Shown: positions 10,486-21,025 of the stretch, in pieces | Layout of the letters: each line of letters opens with the position of its first letter | Numbering within the stretch: position 1 is the stretch's first letter | Assembly (NCBI RefSeq): GCF_902713425.1 | Contig: NC_081231.1 | Span: forward strand, 2,094,749 to 2,158,748 | DNA from: Acipenser ruthenus | Taxonomy: Eukaryota > Chordata > Actinopteri > Acipenseriformes > Acipenseridae | Direction of reading: 5' to 3' | DNA length: 64,000 bases | Program-made: the position numbers and the translations under genes | Notes under the pieces: generated by a model | What the model was told of the DNA's origin: nothing | What the model saw: the letters and a program-made list of their open reading frames with translations, nothing else | Database searches by the model: none

Positions 10486-11370
10486 TGTCTGCTTTGTCAA
10501 GTCGGGTCTTAAAGGATCCCAGTGATTCAACCTCAACAACATGACTAGGTAACCGAGACAGGTGGCTTGCTGTGTGCAGGTGTAGTTGGTGCAGTGTTCA
10601 GGAATAACACACGAGACAGTGAAAGTTCAATAAAACAGCTCTATTTGGCCGGGTTGCGTGTCAACAACACTTTAATAAGCATAGGCGCTACACAGCAATG
10701 TGTATCGCTCCGTGCAAAACAAGGGTTTCAGTCCTGAAACAATAAGACACTAATAACTAACACACAACACAGATTCGGTCACTTCTCCAGATAGGGAGTG
10801 CTTTTTTGTGCAGGTGTGGTGAAATAAAACAGTTCATGAAGCAGTAGTGCAGTGTAGTCTGGGTTTGGTGCTAGCTTGTAGCGACATTTCCCACTTAGTG
10901 TTTAGCAGTCTAACAATGAAATGACAAAACAGTCACGATAATAAATTACTTCTATCTCCTATACGTGTCCTTACGGTAACCACATCAAAAGAGATTACAT
11001 CGTCACGCCCCCTGTGATAGCTAGTCCAATCACATCTCCTCCAATACATGACTGACTCTTCACGTACTGCATTGGGGTGATGACTTCTGGCATTGTGACT
11101 CCGCCCCCTTCCTGGACGGCCAACTTCCGAATGACCCTGAAATGAACTGCCAAACCATCCAGTCTGGGGCACTCTGGTCCGGTTACACAGTGTCCTCACA
11201 GGTCAGGAGGGAGATTGTTGACTAGGATTCATTCACTCCCTGTCACAGTAACCCATTCCATCCCCTTACTACTCTGTGAAGTAGTATCTCCTTCCCTCTA
11301 TTCCAGGTCTGCACTTCATTTCCACACTGTCCTCGTTTCTGTGCTGCGCCTAAAGTATCGGTTAGGGTTA
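10486..11370 (+). repeat. R1 repeat copy 2, split by a solo LTR
   Basis: The left part (10,486-10,553) and right part (11,253-11,370) join into one continuous R1 sequence when the LTR between them is ignored: GACTAGGTAAC followed by CCATTCCATCCCC, as in the copy at 4,190. Confidence 0.75.
10554..11247 (-). mobile_element. Solo LTR, Gypsy-like (fossil)
   Basis: It is flanked by the 5-bp target duplication GTAAC (10,549-10,553 and 11,248-11,252). Read on the minus strand it starts TGTGACAGGG. No internal region is present, so it is a single LTR left by recombination. The host sequence is an R1 repeat, so the insertion is younger than that repeat. Its family is judged from the terminal wording only. 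Confidence 0.7.
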
Positions 11371-11789
11371 AGAACCTCTTTCTCTGCACACAGAACACTG
11401 GGAGATTGTTAAGCCCCTGTACTCCCCTTGTGGAGCTCCACATTTCTTCCTTTAGCCAGGGTGAAAAGTGGCTTTGACTTTAATTAAAGACTATTTGTTA
11501 ATGACTGCCTTTAAGATTTTGTATATCCCTAATCTTTTTTTCCAGCGTCTTACCAGGAAATCTTATTACGTGGTTCCACCACTCCCCTCCCACACACCCA
11601 AGCAAAACAATCCCATTCTCTCTTCAGCGCATTTCCTTCAAGTCTACCAGGTTAAGGGTCTAGGTTCAGCTGTAATCACATTTTCTGTTATCAACTACAA
11701 ATGATGTTCATTCAAACCTCTACTGGAGATTGGGACTTTACTGAAGTCTTGTGAAAAAGTTAACTGAAGATAACCAATACTCTAAACAC

Positions 11790-11960
11790 AGAATAGAAAC
11801 CAGGACCAGAAGACACAGGTCGGAGATTAAGTGGAGAAATGGACAGAGGGAAGGAGACACTTCACACAGAGAGCGGTGAACGGATGGAATGGGTTACCCA
11901 GTTGTTGAATCATTTGGGCTCCAACTTGTCACATTGAGACCTATTAGCTACAAGGAACCA
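11790..11960 (-). repeat. R1 repeat copy 3
   Basis: On the minus strand it gives the R1 order CATTCCATCCG, CTCTGTGTGAAG, CTGTGTCTTCTGGTCCTGG. The bases before it (11,371-11,789) hold nothing recognisable. Confidence 0.55.
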
Positions 11961-12102
11961 GACAAGCACTGATGGGTTAATTACCTCCTCTTGTTTGTAA
12001 ATGTATGCACCATAACTATAAACTAAGCCATAACTATAGCTGAAACTCTTGTCAAATCATTTTTACAAAGTTCGTTTGGGAAGGGTATAGTTAGCATACT
12101 GT

Positions 12103-12345
12103 GTTATTATTATTATTATTTATTTCTTAGCAGACGCCCTTATCCAGGGCAACTTACAATTGTTACAAGATATCACATTATTTTTACATACAATTACCCA
12201 TTCATACAGTCGGGTTTTTACTGGAGCAATCTAGGTAAAGTACCTTGCTCAAGGGTACAGCAGCAGTGTCCCCTACCAGGGATTGAACCCACGACCCTCC
12301 GGTCAAGAGTCCAAAGCCCTAACTGTTACCACTCTACCACTGAAC
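12103..12345 (-). mobile_element. SINE family 1, full-length copy
   Basis: It begins (plus strand) with the (ATT)n tail and TTAGCAGACGCCCTTATCC, the inverted GGATA hairpin, and ends at the tRNA-like head with the inverted box B (GGGATTGAACCC). Confidence 0.85.
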
Positions 12346-13157
12346 GTTACTATAGCAAACATGTATTTTTATTTTAAAACATGATATATCAACTATATAA
12401 AAGTGAAACAACTTCCACAAGAAATATTTCATTTTTGGCCATCGCTTGAAGGCATCGTTTCTACTTCTAATCCCTTGACCTTTAAAACAATTTACCAAAG
12501 ACTTTGTATATCTCACCTGACAATTCAAAATCCCTTCCAATTCATACACATTAGAAACTATTAAAGTGGCAGACACACACACACACACACATATGGGTAA
12601 TGGTGCTATAGACAAGGACCCCTTAATGATTGACCAGCTAAGTTGTTGTACTGGGGTAGGAAACTAGTGTGGTACTTGGAGGGGAGTCCTTCAACACTTC
12701 CCCCCCCCCCCCCAAAAAAAAATCCCTTCTGTTTGGTACAACAGCCCAATAGGGTTTCTGCTGAAATCCTCAAGGCGTAAAGGCAGGTCAGGTCAGGTCT
12801 GAACAACTTCTTGTGGGATTGTGATCGGCTCAGATCTTTAGAAAGCTAAGCAGTAGGGTCAGTCCGGGGCAGCACATGTAGAAGCTTAACTCCATCCATG
12901 CTTTCTAAAATGGGCAGAAGCAGAAACGCTGTAGCTTATTAAAATAGCAAATGATCTATAGCTTTGCTCTTTTTTTTATAAAATAAATCACTCACGTTTC
13001 AGAGTGTTTGACTGAGGTTCTTCTTCAGAACCCTTTCAACTATACAACAGGTTTCAGCACTTTCAGTTTACAAGTCATTTCTGAGCAGCTGAGCTATGAT
13101 TGAGTGGGGCAGAGATACTGGGATCCAAAGCCAACAGGAAAGCAAGCGTTGGGTATT
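12346..13157. other. Gene-free stretch with (AC)n and C/A-run
   Basis: It holds an (AC)n run at about 12,572-12,590 and a C-run followed by an A-run at about 12,701-12,722. No gene or RNA was seen. Confidence 0.45.
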
Positions 13158-13400
13158 ATTATTTTATTATTTGTTTATTTAGCGCACGCCTTTATCCAAG
13201 GCAACTTGGAGACTAGGGTGTGTGAACAATGCATCAGCTGCAGAGTCACTTACACCTACGTCTCACCCGAAAGACGGAGCACAAGGAGGTTAAGTGACTT
13301 GCTCAGGGTCACACAATGAGTCAGCGGCTGAGGTGGGATTTGAACCGGGGAACTCCTGCTTACAAGCCCTTTTCTTTAACCACTGGACCACAGCCGCCTT
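13158..13400 (-). mobile_element. SINE family 2 copy
   Basis: Same order as the copy at 6,769: tail TTTATCCAAGG (plus strand), body with ACGGAGCACAAGGAGG, and inverted box B GGATTTGAACCGGGG. Confidence 0.85.
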
Positions 13401-13489
13401 CAGAAGATGGAGACGCAATCGAAAGACTATGCAATACTATAATATCTGTATAATACTATAATAATGGAATGTAATTAAAGTTCAGCTAC

Positions 13490-13815
13490 GTTTGCAAGGG
13501 TATTATGTTTCTTTATTAACATTCATTCATCCATTACAGGTATTCTATTAAATTTTGGATTGAAAACCACATTCAGATTTTTGTTTGTATAACTAATTGT
13601 ATAACTGAGGCTTGTTGGTGATTGTCGAACAGCACACAGCGCTAAACCAAAAACCCGAGTTTAATTGCACCACGTGTTCTAAATTGATGAATGTTATCTT
13701 TGAACCAATCATTGAACTAGCCGATTGTCACTATAAAAGACCACTTGTGAATTCGCGTTGTCTTTTGGTCAAACATTCCAGGAGCATGATGCAGCCCACA
13801 GCAAAAGAGGATTTA
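13490..13815 (+). repeat. Segment duplicated in inverted orientation at 35,685-36,010
   Basis: Shared blocks in order: GGATTGAAAACCAC, GCTTGTTGGTGATTGTCGAAC, GCACACAG, GAGTTTAATTGCACCAC, GTGAATTCGCGTTG, TTTTGGTCAAACATT, GAAAGAGGATTTAAAT (with small changes). It contains a TATAAAAG at about 13,732. No protein domain was recognised in the 89-codon frame that overlaps it. Confidence 0.65.
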
Positions 13816-14859
13816 AATACATTTAAATGGTATTTCAAATTTACAAAATTCTGGTATTTAAATTTTGAACACAGGAATTAGACAATTTAACACGTATGGT
13901 AAACTGTATTCAAGTTGTATCAATCTATTTTATGTAGCGCCTTTCATAGTGGACCACCATTACAAAGCACTTTACAAGATGCAGTAACAAGTAAAACCAT
14001 AATACTTAATACAGAGAAATGCATAATATATGCTATACAGTAAAAAAAAAAAAAAAAAACACACACTAAATACAGTGGAAAATGCATGATGCATGAAATA
14101 GTAACAGCAACTAGGAAGGGCAACCAGAGCAGCGTTAAGGTGGTCAAGTAGTACACTGGGTTTGTGGTGGGAGAGCGTATTATAGATGTGTCAATTTTGT
14201 TCTGAAAGAGGAGAAAACATGACAGGGAAGAGTTGAGGATGAATGGGAGATGGATCTGTCGGTGTCTGGATGGATGTAGGATTTACTCAATGGTCTTAAA
14301 AGAGAACATTGGGTTTACCGTGTCCCATAGTTATGATTTCAGAGAAGTATTTCACCCTGGCCGCGGCGCGCGCACGGCTGTAGCTTGCGAGATGGTTGGC
14401 CCAGATCTGTGTGTCTAACAAATATAGCTGCTTTGTATCTTTTATAATTTAAAGTATTTTGTAATTAGGTATTGCAGGTACAGTATATGGTAAACTTTAA
14501 GTCACTTTAAAAGTAGCACTCGGTAATATGTCCAAGCTGACATAATTGAACAGTAACAAGTCCACAGAATTAAGAGCCTCTGTCAATTTTAATATTTATA
14601 TGAATTTACTGAACAGAAAATTAATCCTTGCAGCAGTTCTTGGTACCATTCTAAATTACTCAGTACTTTCTTGCTTCCTATATTCTGAAGGAATGCTTAT
14701 ATTAATTTCAAATGAAATATAAACTATCAAATGAACAGTTTGTTGCTTGGTGGCAACATTGCAAATTGATTAACTTAAAAGGTAATTATTTTTACCATCT
14801 CTGGCAGACATCTCCATTGTGGTACATATCAGTTTAGCTTTTTCATGTTGTTTTCCTCA
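13816..14859. other. Gene-free stretch
   Basis: An A-run at about 14,041-14,059 is the only structure. Short open frames lack recognisable domains. Confidence 0.45.
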
Positions 14860-15900
14860 GAAAGTGACTCCCTCTCTTCCAAGTAAAGTTTTATATTTAA
14901 TAAAGGTTCTCTGTCTACAGAGGTAACAGGGGAGATTCAAGGTAGGGCAACCTCTGCTACTTTGGGCACTCTTCCCTTCATGACCTTCCAGTAAGTTGAA
15001 AGATCCAGTGGATCAGGGATGGGCTCATTCAGAGTGTTGCGTAGAACCACCCATTGTTCACACACAGCTCTGGTGAGGGGTGGGCAAGAGGTGTCGGCTT
15101 CTGTACTGATCACCGTTTTGTTGCATGGCTGGAGTCTGCCTGGGATCAAAACACACACATTAGTCAAAACACTTCATTTGCAGGATGGACATCCCACTGT
15201 TTGGAGAATTTGGTAAAAAAGCAAGCTCATGCAGATTGTCCAGGATATTTCTCTTCTCATGGTAAGGTCATCCAAAAGTGTTAGTTTCTTCACCACACCC
15301 ACAGGTTTTGGCTGTTCCACAATGCAATAGACCCCAGGTCTTCCATGATGTTGGAAGCTGAGACAGCTGTAGGGTGCTGGGTACCCTCAAAAAATGGTCA
15401 GGGCTGTTACCAGCTTCAGACATGAAAGCTGTCAAATTTCAGAAAGTCAATTTCTCCTGACTTAAGTAACATCAGAAGGTTTGTCACAGCCTGTGCTGAT
15501 TTTTCTTTCAAAAAAGTCCTGGTAGTGATCAAATATGCTCTGCGTGGTATTTTACTGCCTGAAACCAGCTATTTCATCTTGTAGGTACTGCTTCAGGGGG
15601 ACAGACTTTTGTGGTGTGCACATCTTTGGACTTCAGAAAAGCAACCCATCTTCGCTTTCTGAAGACTTCATCCAAGTAACTAAAGATGCCACATCGCTAA
15701 AGTGAAAATGCTCCCATGTCTCGCCAATCGAATTGATTGTGACAGACATGTCACTGTACACTGTTGGGCATGACACATTTCAGTGCTGCTCTGTATGCTT
15801 TGATACAGTGTACTGCATTGTCAGTTAACATCCCAAACATCACTGAGGCCGAGCTGGTTCCCATGAATAGGACAGTCAGATAGTACTGATCTTCAACACC
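14860..15900 (-). mobile_element. hAT-type transposase remnant
   Basis: On the minus strand, broken frames give TDNAVHCIKAYRAALKC, VFRKRRWVAFLKS, then TR-stop-NSWFQAVKYHAEHI (the Trp codon is TGA), and finally DPLDLSTYWKV, VAEVALPYL and SPVTSVDRE. The last blocks fit the hAT C-terminal dimerisation region, where a Leu-Pro-x-TS-x-x-E block is typical. Several frame changes make it a dead copy. No terminal inverted repeats were found. An A-run and (AC) tract lie just to the right (15,960-16,005). Confidence 0.6.
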
Positions 15901-16240
15901 TGAAAAATAATTATTCCGTTGTCAATTTCTACTTTACTTTTTTTACTGGAGGATTTCATTAAAAAAAAAAAAAAAAAAAAAAACCACACACACACACCAC
16001 ACAACTTAATTCAGTAATGGGTAGAAAAAAAACCACTAACTTAATTTTATGCTTACAGGTGTTTTGTTTGGGTGTAATGGAAGACCATTACATTTCCCAA
16101 TATATGTTAAATAAATGCTTGACTTAAGCATTTTATAGAACAGCTCTAATCCCAATACTTTAAAAGGGGTTACAGCATCTTAAGTTGTTTTTTTTTTCTG
16201 AAATTATCTGCACTAAAATCATGTAAGTGGTTAATATTAC

Positions 16241-16475
16241 TATTTGTTTATTTAGCAGACGCCTTTATCCAAGGTGACTTACAGAGACTAGATGTGTGAA
16301 CTATGCATCAGCTGCAGAGTCACTTACAATTACATCTCACCTGAAAGACGGAGCACAAGGAGGTGAAGTGACTTGCTCAGGGTCACACAGTGAGTCAGTA
16401 GCTGAGGTGGGATTTGAACCGGGGATATCTTGGTTACAAGCCCTTTTCTTTAACCACTGGACCACACAGCCTCCT
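16241..16475 (-). mobile_element. SINE family 2 copy
   Basis: Contains TTTATCCAAGGTGACTTAC, ACGGAGCACAAGGAGG and the inverted box B in GGATTTGAACCGGGG, in the family order. Confidence 0.85.
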
Positions 16476-16629
16476 AATATGTTCTATACATAACCGATGT
16501 TTTCCTAAAGGACACAATAACAAAAAAGCATTTACTTCAGCATCTGTCATTACTTAAAAGAAAAATAAATAAATAAAAAAATAACACACAACTTACCTAT
16601 GACAATTATTTAGCACACTGCAATCTTTT

Positions 16630-19098
16630 GGATGTTCTGTGTGGATTCTTGTGCAGCATCTCCAGTTTGGTTTTTGGACCATGATAGTTTGCAATGTGGT
16701 GTTACTTTCAATGTGCCAGTATTTGGCAGTGGATTCTGGAAGCTGAACTGTGAGATACTGCACAAATCAGTTCAGTTAACAGTTTTTGGTTCTTTTTTTT
16801 TTTTTTTTTTTTAAAAGGGTGGGTGGAGTTTATGGAGCATTGTGACTCTGTAGTGGCCTGGTGGGAGGGGTTTAAGGTCAGGACGTGGCTTTTGGCCCAG
16901 AATTCTTGTGAGGTTTTCAAAAGGTGTCAGGAATAAAAGTAGGTGTGGGATGTGCAGATGGAGTTGGAGGATTTGTACATGAGGGAGAAAGGGGGGGCAT
17001 TTTTGATTGTTAAGGCACAGGTACTTAAGGGGCAATTGAGGGAAGTTTTTGGGGAGAGGGCAAGCACTTTGGGTGTCAGGGAATTAATAGAAAATAACCA
17101 ACATTTTTAAAAAATAAAAAAATAAAACAAAAAACAGGTGAAGGAAGCACAGAGGAAGGTGGCAATTAAGGGTTTGAAGGGGAGGGATGGGAGCACAGTG
17201 ACCGACGCCAATGGCATGCTGGACTGTGCAGGGCTGTTTTATCAGGAGCTCTTTTCTGAGATCAGGGGCGAGGAGATGGGGGCCTCTTTTTGGAGAAGGT
17301 AAAGGTCAGGAGGGGAGAGGGGTTGGAGGGGCCAGTCACCCTCCCAGAGTTGGGGACGATTTGAAGGGCATGGCGGATAGGAAGGTGCCGGGGGGTAGGT
17401 CTCCCTAAGGAGTTGTCATGTTTTGGAATGTAGTTGGGCCTGTGTTTTTAAAAGGTGGTGGGTGAAATTTTTAGCACCGATAGGTTAGGCAAATCAGTGA
17501 GGGTTAATTTCTTCCTTTTTTAAAAAAAAAAAAAGAAAAGAAAAGGGGGGGGGGGGTGAAGAGATTTGAGGAACTGGAGGCTGGTCACGCTTTTGTGAGT
17601 GGACTATAAATTAATAGCAAGGGCCCTCACTGGGTGTCTGAAAAGGGTCATGGCCTTTATCATCTGTCAGGATCAGAATTGTGGGGAGGTCCAATGGAAT
17701 TTCCTTCTAACAAGGGATGCTATTGCTTGGACCGGAGATAAACGTTCCTCTCACATTGATTAGCTTGGATCAGGAGAAGGCGTTTGATTGGCTGAACCAG
17801 AGGATTAAGGTTTTGTTGCATTTTGGGTTTGAGGATAATTGTTGTTAGGTGGTTAAAGATAATGTACAGAGAGGTGGGGCGATTGTAAATGGGCACTTTG
17901 GGCATTTGATCTCTCTGGGGCGAGGCAGGGCTGTCTGCTGTCTCCGCTTTTGTATGTTTTATATATGGAGCCTTTCGCTGAGGTAATTAGGGACAATAAT
18001 AGGATTGAGGGTCTTAATACCTGGGAGGGGATGCATCTCCGTAAAGCTTCTCAGTACACGGATGACACCACCCTTTATTTTATTTTTTTTTGTTTCTAAA
18101 AACTTCGGACCAGAGTTTGCAGATAATTGAGCCATATGCTCTAGCCTCTGGGTCAAAACTTAAAACGGGCAAAAAAGTCTTCTACAATGTTTTTTGGGTC
18201 TTGGGTTGGAAGGGAGGGAGGATACACCAGGGGGTTTGCAAAGGTGCAGTGATAGTTAAATGCGGAGGTTTTCTTTTTACCACAGGGGGAGTGGAGTTAG
18301 TAATTAGGCAGGTAGGTTAGCTAGGGTAAAGCTTGTTTGGTTTGTGGAAAATTAGGAAATTGTTACTTATGGGCAAGTGTTGGTTTTAAAGCAGACTAAC
18401 TGCTTTATTTGGCCAGGGGGTGTCAGGGTCAGGGGGTGTTATTGGGGCTCCAAAGGAGGTGTGGGGAAGGTACAGCCCAAGGGCCTGGATAACAGACTTA
18501 AAGACCTGAACTGGCTATTGGTTCTTGGAAAGTTGCCAGTGAGGGAGATATTGTACTGTCACAAGATGACAAGAAATAAGTTCTGTCGCAGAGGCACATG
18601 CATTGCTGAGGAGATGATAAAGCATGTGTTCTGGGACTATGCATATGCCAAGACAGTGTGGGCAAAAAATGGGAAGGTGCTTTGATTTGGTTTAAATTTG
18701 TCATATAACTTGTGTGGGAAGGTTCTTTTGAATGGGGTTTCAAAACAACCATTTTTACTTTGGGTAATTATTAGTTTGGTTATACAGGTAATTTGGAAAT
18801 CAAGAAATGTTTGTTGAACACAATGGAAAATTGATTGTTGTGAATCAGTTATGTGGGGAATTAAGGGATGTTTTAAAATGGGTGTTTAGTGCAGCTAAGG
18901 AGAGGTGGATATGGCTAGTGTATTTGTAAAAACTGTGTCATTGTCTGGTTTGTTTTTGAATATAATTCAAACATTTTGTTTGTGTGATTTTTTTTTTTGC
19001 AATGGTTTTTGTTCTGTAGGACAGGATTGTGCAGTGTTTTCTTGATTCTATAGAACATTCAAAATAGTTTTTTTTTTGTTTGTTTTTTTACATAAAAC
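16630..19098 (+). mobile_element. U2-targeting Tx1-clade LINE (Keno-like), 3' part of ORF2
   Basis: Broken frames follow the order of a Tx1-clade ORF2. The end of the endonuclease comes first (FGSGFWKLNCEIL, near 16,730). Then comes a linker (DANGMLDCAGLFYQELFSEI, about 17,203-17,262) with GPVTLPEL and KVPGG. RT blocks follow: SLDQEKAFDWLNQRIK near 17,762-17,810 and QYTDDTTL at 18,052-18,075. The C-terminal zinc-binding block is LPVREILYCHKM with CRRGTC near 18,535-18,605. Many stops and frame changes make it dead. The 3' untranslated end stops directly at U2 sequence (19,099). Keno of zebrafish, a Tx1-clade LINE, is known to insert into U2 snRNA genes; the assignment to that family is by target and clade. 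Confidence 0.75.
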
Positions 19099-19241
19099 AT
19101 CTGTTCAGTAAAATATCCGATACATCCTTTATCTAGGGACCATATATTAAATTGATTTTTGAAACTGGGAGATGGAAGAGGGACTTGCTCCGTCCACTCC
19201 ACGCATCGACCTGGTATTGCAGTACCTCCAGGAACGGCGCA
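19099..19241 (+). pseudogene. U2 snRNA, 3' part (from about nt 38), downstream of the LINE
   Basis: It starts ATCTGTTC (U2 nt 38 onward), lacks about four bases shortly after, and then follows U2 to its 3' end: GGGACCATATATTAAATTG, the Sm site GATTTTTG, CTTGCTCCGTCCACTCCACG, GGTATTGCAGTACCTCC. It is degenerate compared with the intact copies and is cut from its 5' part by the LINE, so it cannot make U2. Confidence 0.85.
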
Positions 19242-20883
19242 AAGTGTTCAGTTACATTAACTTACGTCTCTCTTTTACTAGGGCTAAATGTTAATGCTTG
19301 TCAGCTTTTTTCTGCCTGTAAAAATGTTGTTGAATCAGATGTAATTTGTGTGATTGTAATGAATTATTTACTGTATATTAAATGGTTTTACACACCAATG
19401 TTGTCAATCTTTAATAGAAATTAAAATGTTTTAGTAATATAGTCTAATGACATACAAATCATACAACATTGTAGTATTGCAAGGTCTGTTTTGTCAGTGG
19501 GCCTAACATTAGCCATCGGTTTACAAAGACAGAACGTGAACATCCTAGTTTGCATATTTAAAAAAAAAACTAAAAAAAAAACACACCCCACAACAAACAT
19601 GACAGTTAATTTAGTAAACACCAAGTTTTGTTTGAATAGGAACAGGAGTTTTGTCATGTAGCCTATGTACCTAGGATGGAAAATAAAATTATTTCTGTCT
19701 AAAAATAAATGAAATAACAAAAGCGCATAATAAAATACAAAGTGCATCAGTGATTGCCGCGCATCGTGGCCTTAGTAACCGCAGCATGGAGCTCAATTTT
19801 GTCCATGACTGAAAATCGTGCTTTAACCCTTAACGGTCTATTTATGCAGCGTCTCAGGCACGTCGGGTCCAATTTATTTTCACACGCGCAGTCTAGAAAA
19901 TAAATAAATCAAAACATGTTTGTTACACATAAAATGACACCAAGTTAATTTTAAATGATTTATTTTTAGTAAATATATCCCATCAGCTTATGCCCTGGGC
20001 TCGATCCAAATCCCTAAACATAGTACTAGTAGTAACCTCCCCTTAATTCTAAACAGCGATCCACTTTTTCCCTGGTCTAATTACGCCCCAGGACACCGGT
20101 ATTGGACACCCCTGATCTGTGGCTGATTTGACCCAGTTGCTGTGATTTTTAAAAAGTAATGATGCTGTAGAATGAAGTTTACTTCAAAATAACCCATTAA
20201 GTGCCAGTGTTGTAATTGAAGACAGGCTGCTTTGTAATTTCTAGAGCATTAACTTGTTCTAATTTTAACTGCATAAAAGTTGTCTAAATGTAATGTATAC
20301 AATATAAATACAGCTTGTTCTAACTGTTTAAGGAATGTGGTACTTTACAGGTTAAAACACATGCTTTCTGTAGTTCAGTTAACCATGGCACTACAGTGCC
20401 ACCCCGTGGATAACATTGCCTTAATGCAGCTTCAGCTCAGCTCATGTATTTGTGACGCAACAATAGGGAGGCGTGTGTATGCTGTTCGGAATGCTGGGTT
20501 GATTTAGCTCCGAAATAAAGTTGTGTTTTAAAAAATAAATAAAGCGCAATCCAGCTTTACAAGTTAATACAACATGCGTTTGCTGTGTGTGGCTTTGTTC
20601 CTGTGTTACAATGCTTGCATACGTCCCTCCCACATTAACTTTAATGGGGCAGCAGTGTGGAGTAGTGGTTAGGGCTCTGGACTCTTGACCAGAGGGTTGT
20701 GGGTTCAATCCCAGATGGGAGACACTGCTACTGTACCCTTGAGCAAGGTACTTTACCTAGATTGCTCCAGTAAAACCCCAACTGTATAAATGGGTAATTG
20801 TATGTAAAAATAAGTGTAAAAAATAATGTGATGTCTTGTAACAATTGTAAGTCGCCCTGGATAAGGGCGTCTGCTAAGAAATA

Positions 20884-20920
<37 letters not shown>

Positions 20921-20993
20921 TCATCATCATCAACAACAACAACTGGTGAAGGAGTGAGCGGAGGGGGAGCCCTCGTCTCGAGGGCAGCTCAGC
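19242..20993 (+). repeat. U2 unit spacer (3' flank to next U2 promoter), inverted copy of 27,130-28,530
   Basis: After the U2 3' end the sequence follows the reverse complement of the spacer in the minus-strand cluster: GTGTTCAGTTA next to U2, TTAATGCTTGTC, GGCCTAACATTA, GGAGCTCAATTTTGTC, CCCCTGATCTGTGGCTGATT, CTCATGTATTTGTGACGCAA, CTTGCATACGTCCCTCC. It ends at a second U2 5' end (20,994). So two neighbouring U2 units, both carrying LINE sequence, are joined by their normal spacer. A SINE interrupts the promoter end. No 3' box of the AAARNNAGA type is kept next to 19,241. Confidence 0.75.
20646..20935 (+). mobile_element. SINE family 1, full-length, inside the U2 promoter
   Basis: Head GGGGCAGCAGTGTGGAGTAG with box A (TAGTGGTTAGGGCTCTGG) and box B (GGGTTCAATCCC), then body, GGATA hairpin, and an (AAT)n/(ATC)n/(AAC)n tail. 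Upstream is CATTAACTTT and downstream AACTGGTGAAGGAG, whereas intact U2 units read CCTTAACTGG across this point. The SINE therefore split the proximal sequence element. Confidence 0.85.
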
Positions 20994-21025
20994 ATTGCTT
21001 CTCGGCCTTTTGGCTAAGATCAAGT
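20994..21025 (+). pseudogene. U2 snRNA, first 32 nt, upstream of the LINE
   Basis: It reads as U2 nt 1-32 with one change (T for C at nt 3), ending GATCAAGT. U2 sequence stops exactly where the branch-site recognition hexamer GTAGTA (nt 33-38) should begin, and LINE sequence follows. The 5' flank GGCAGCTCAGC matches intact U2 units. Confidence 0.9.
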
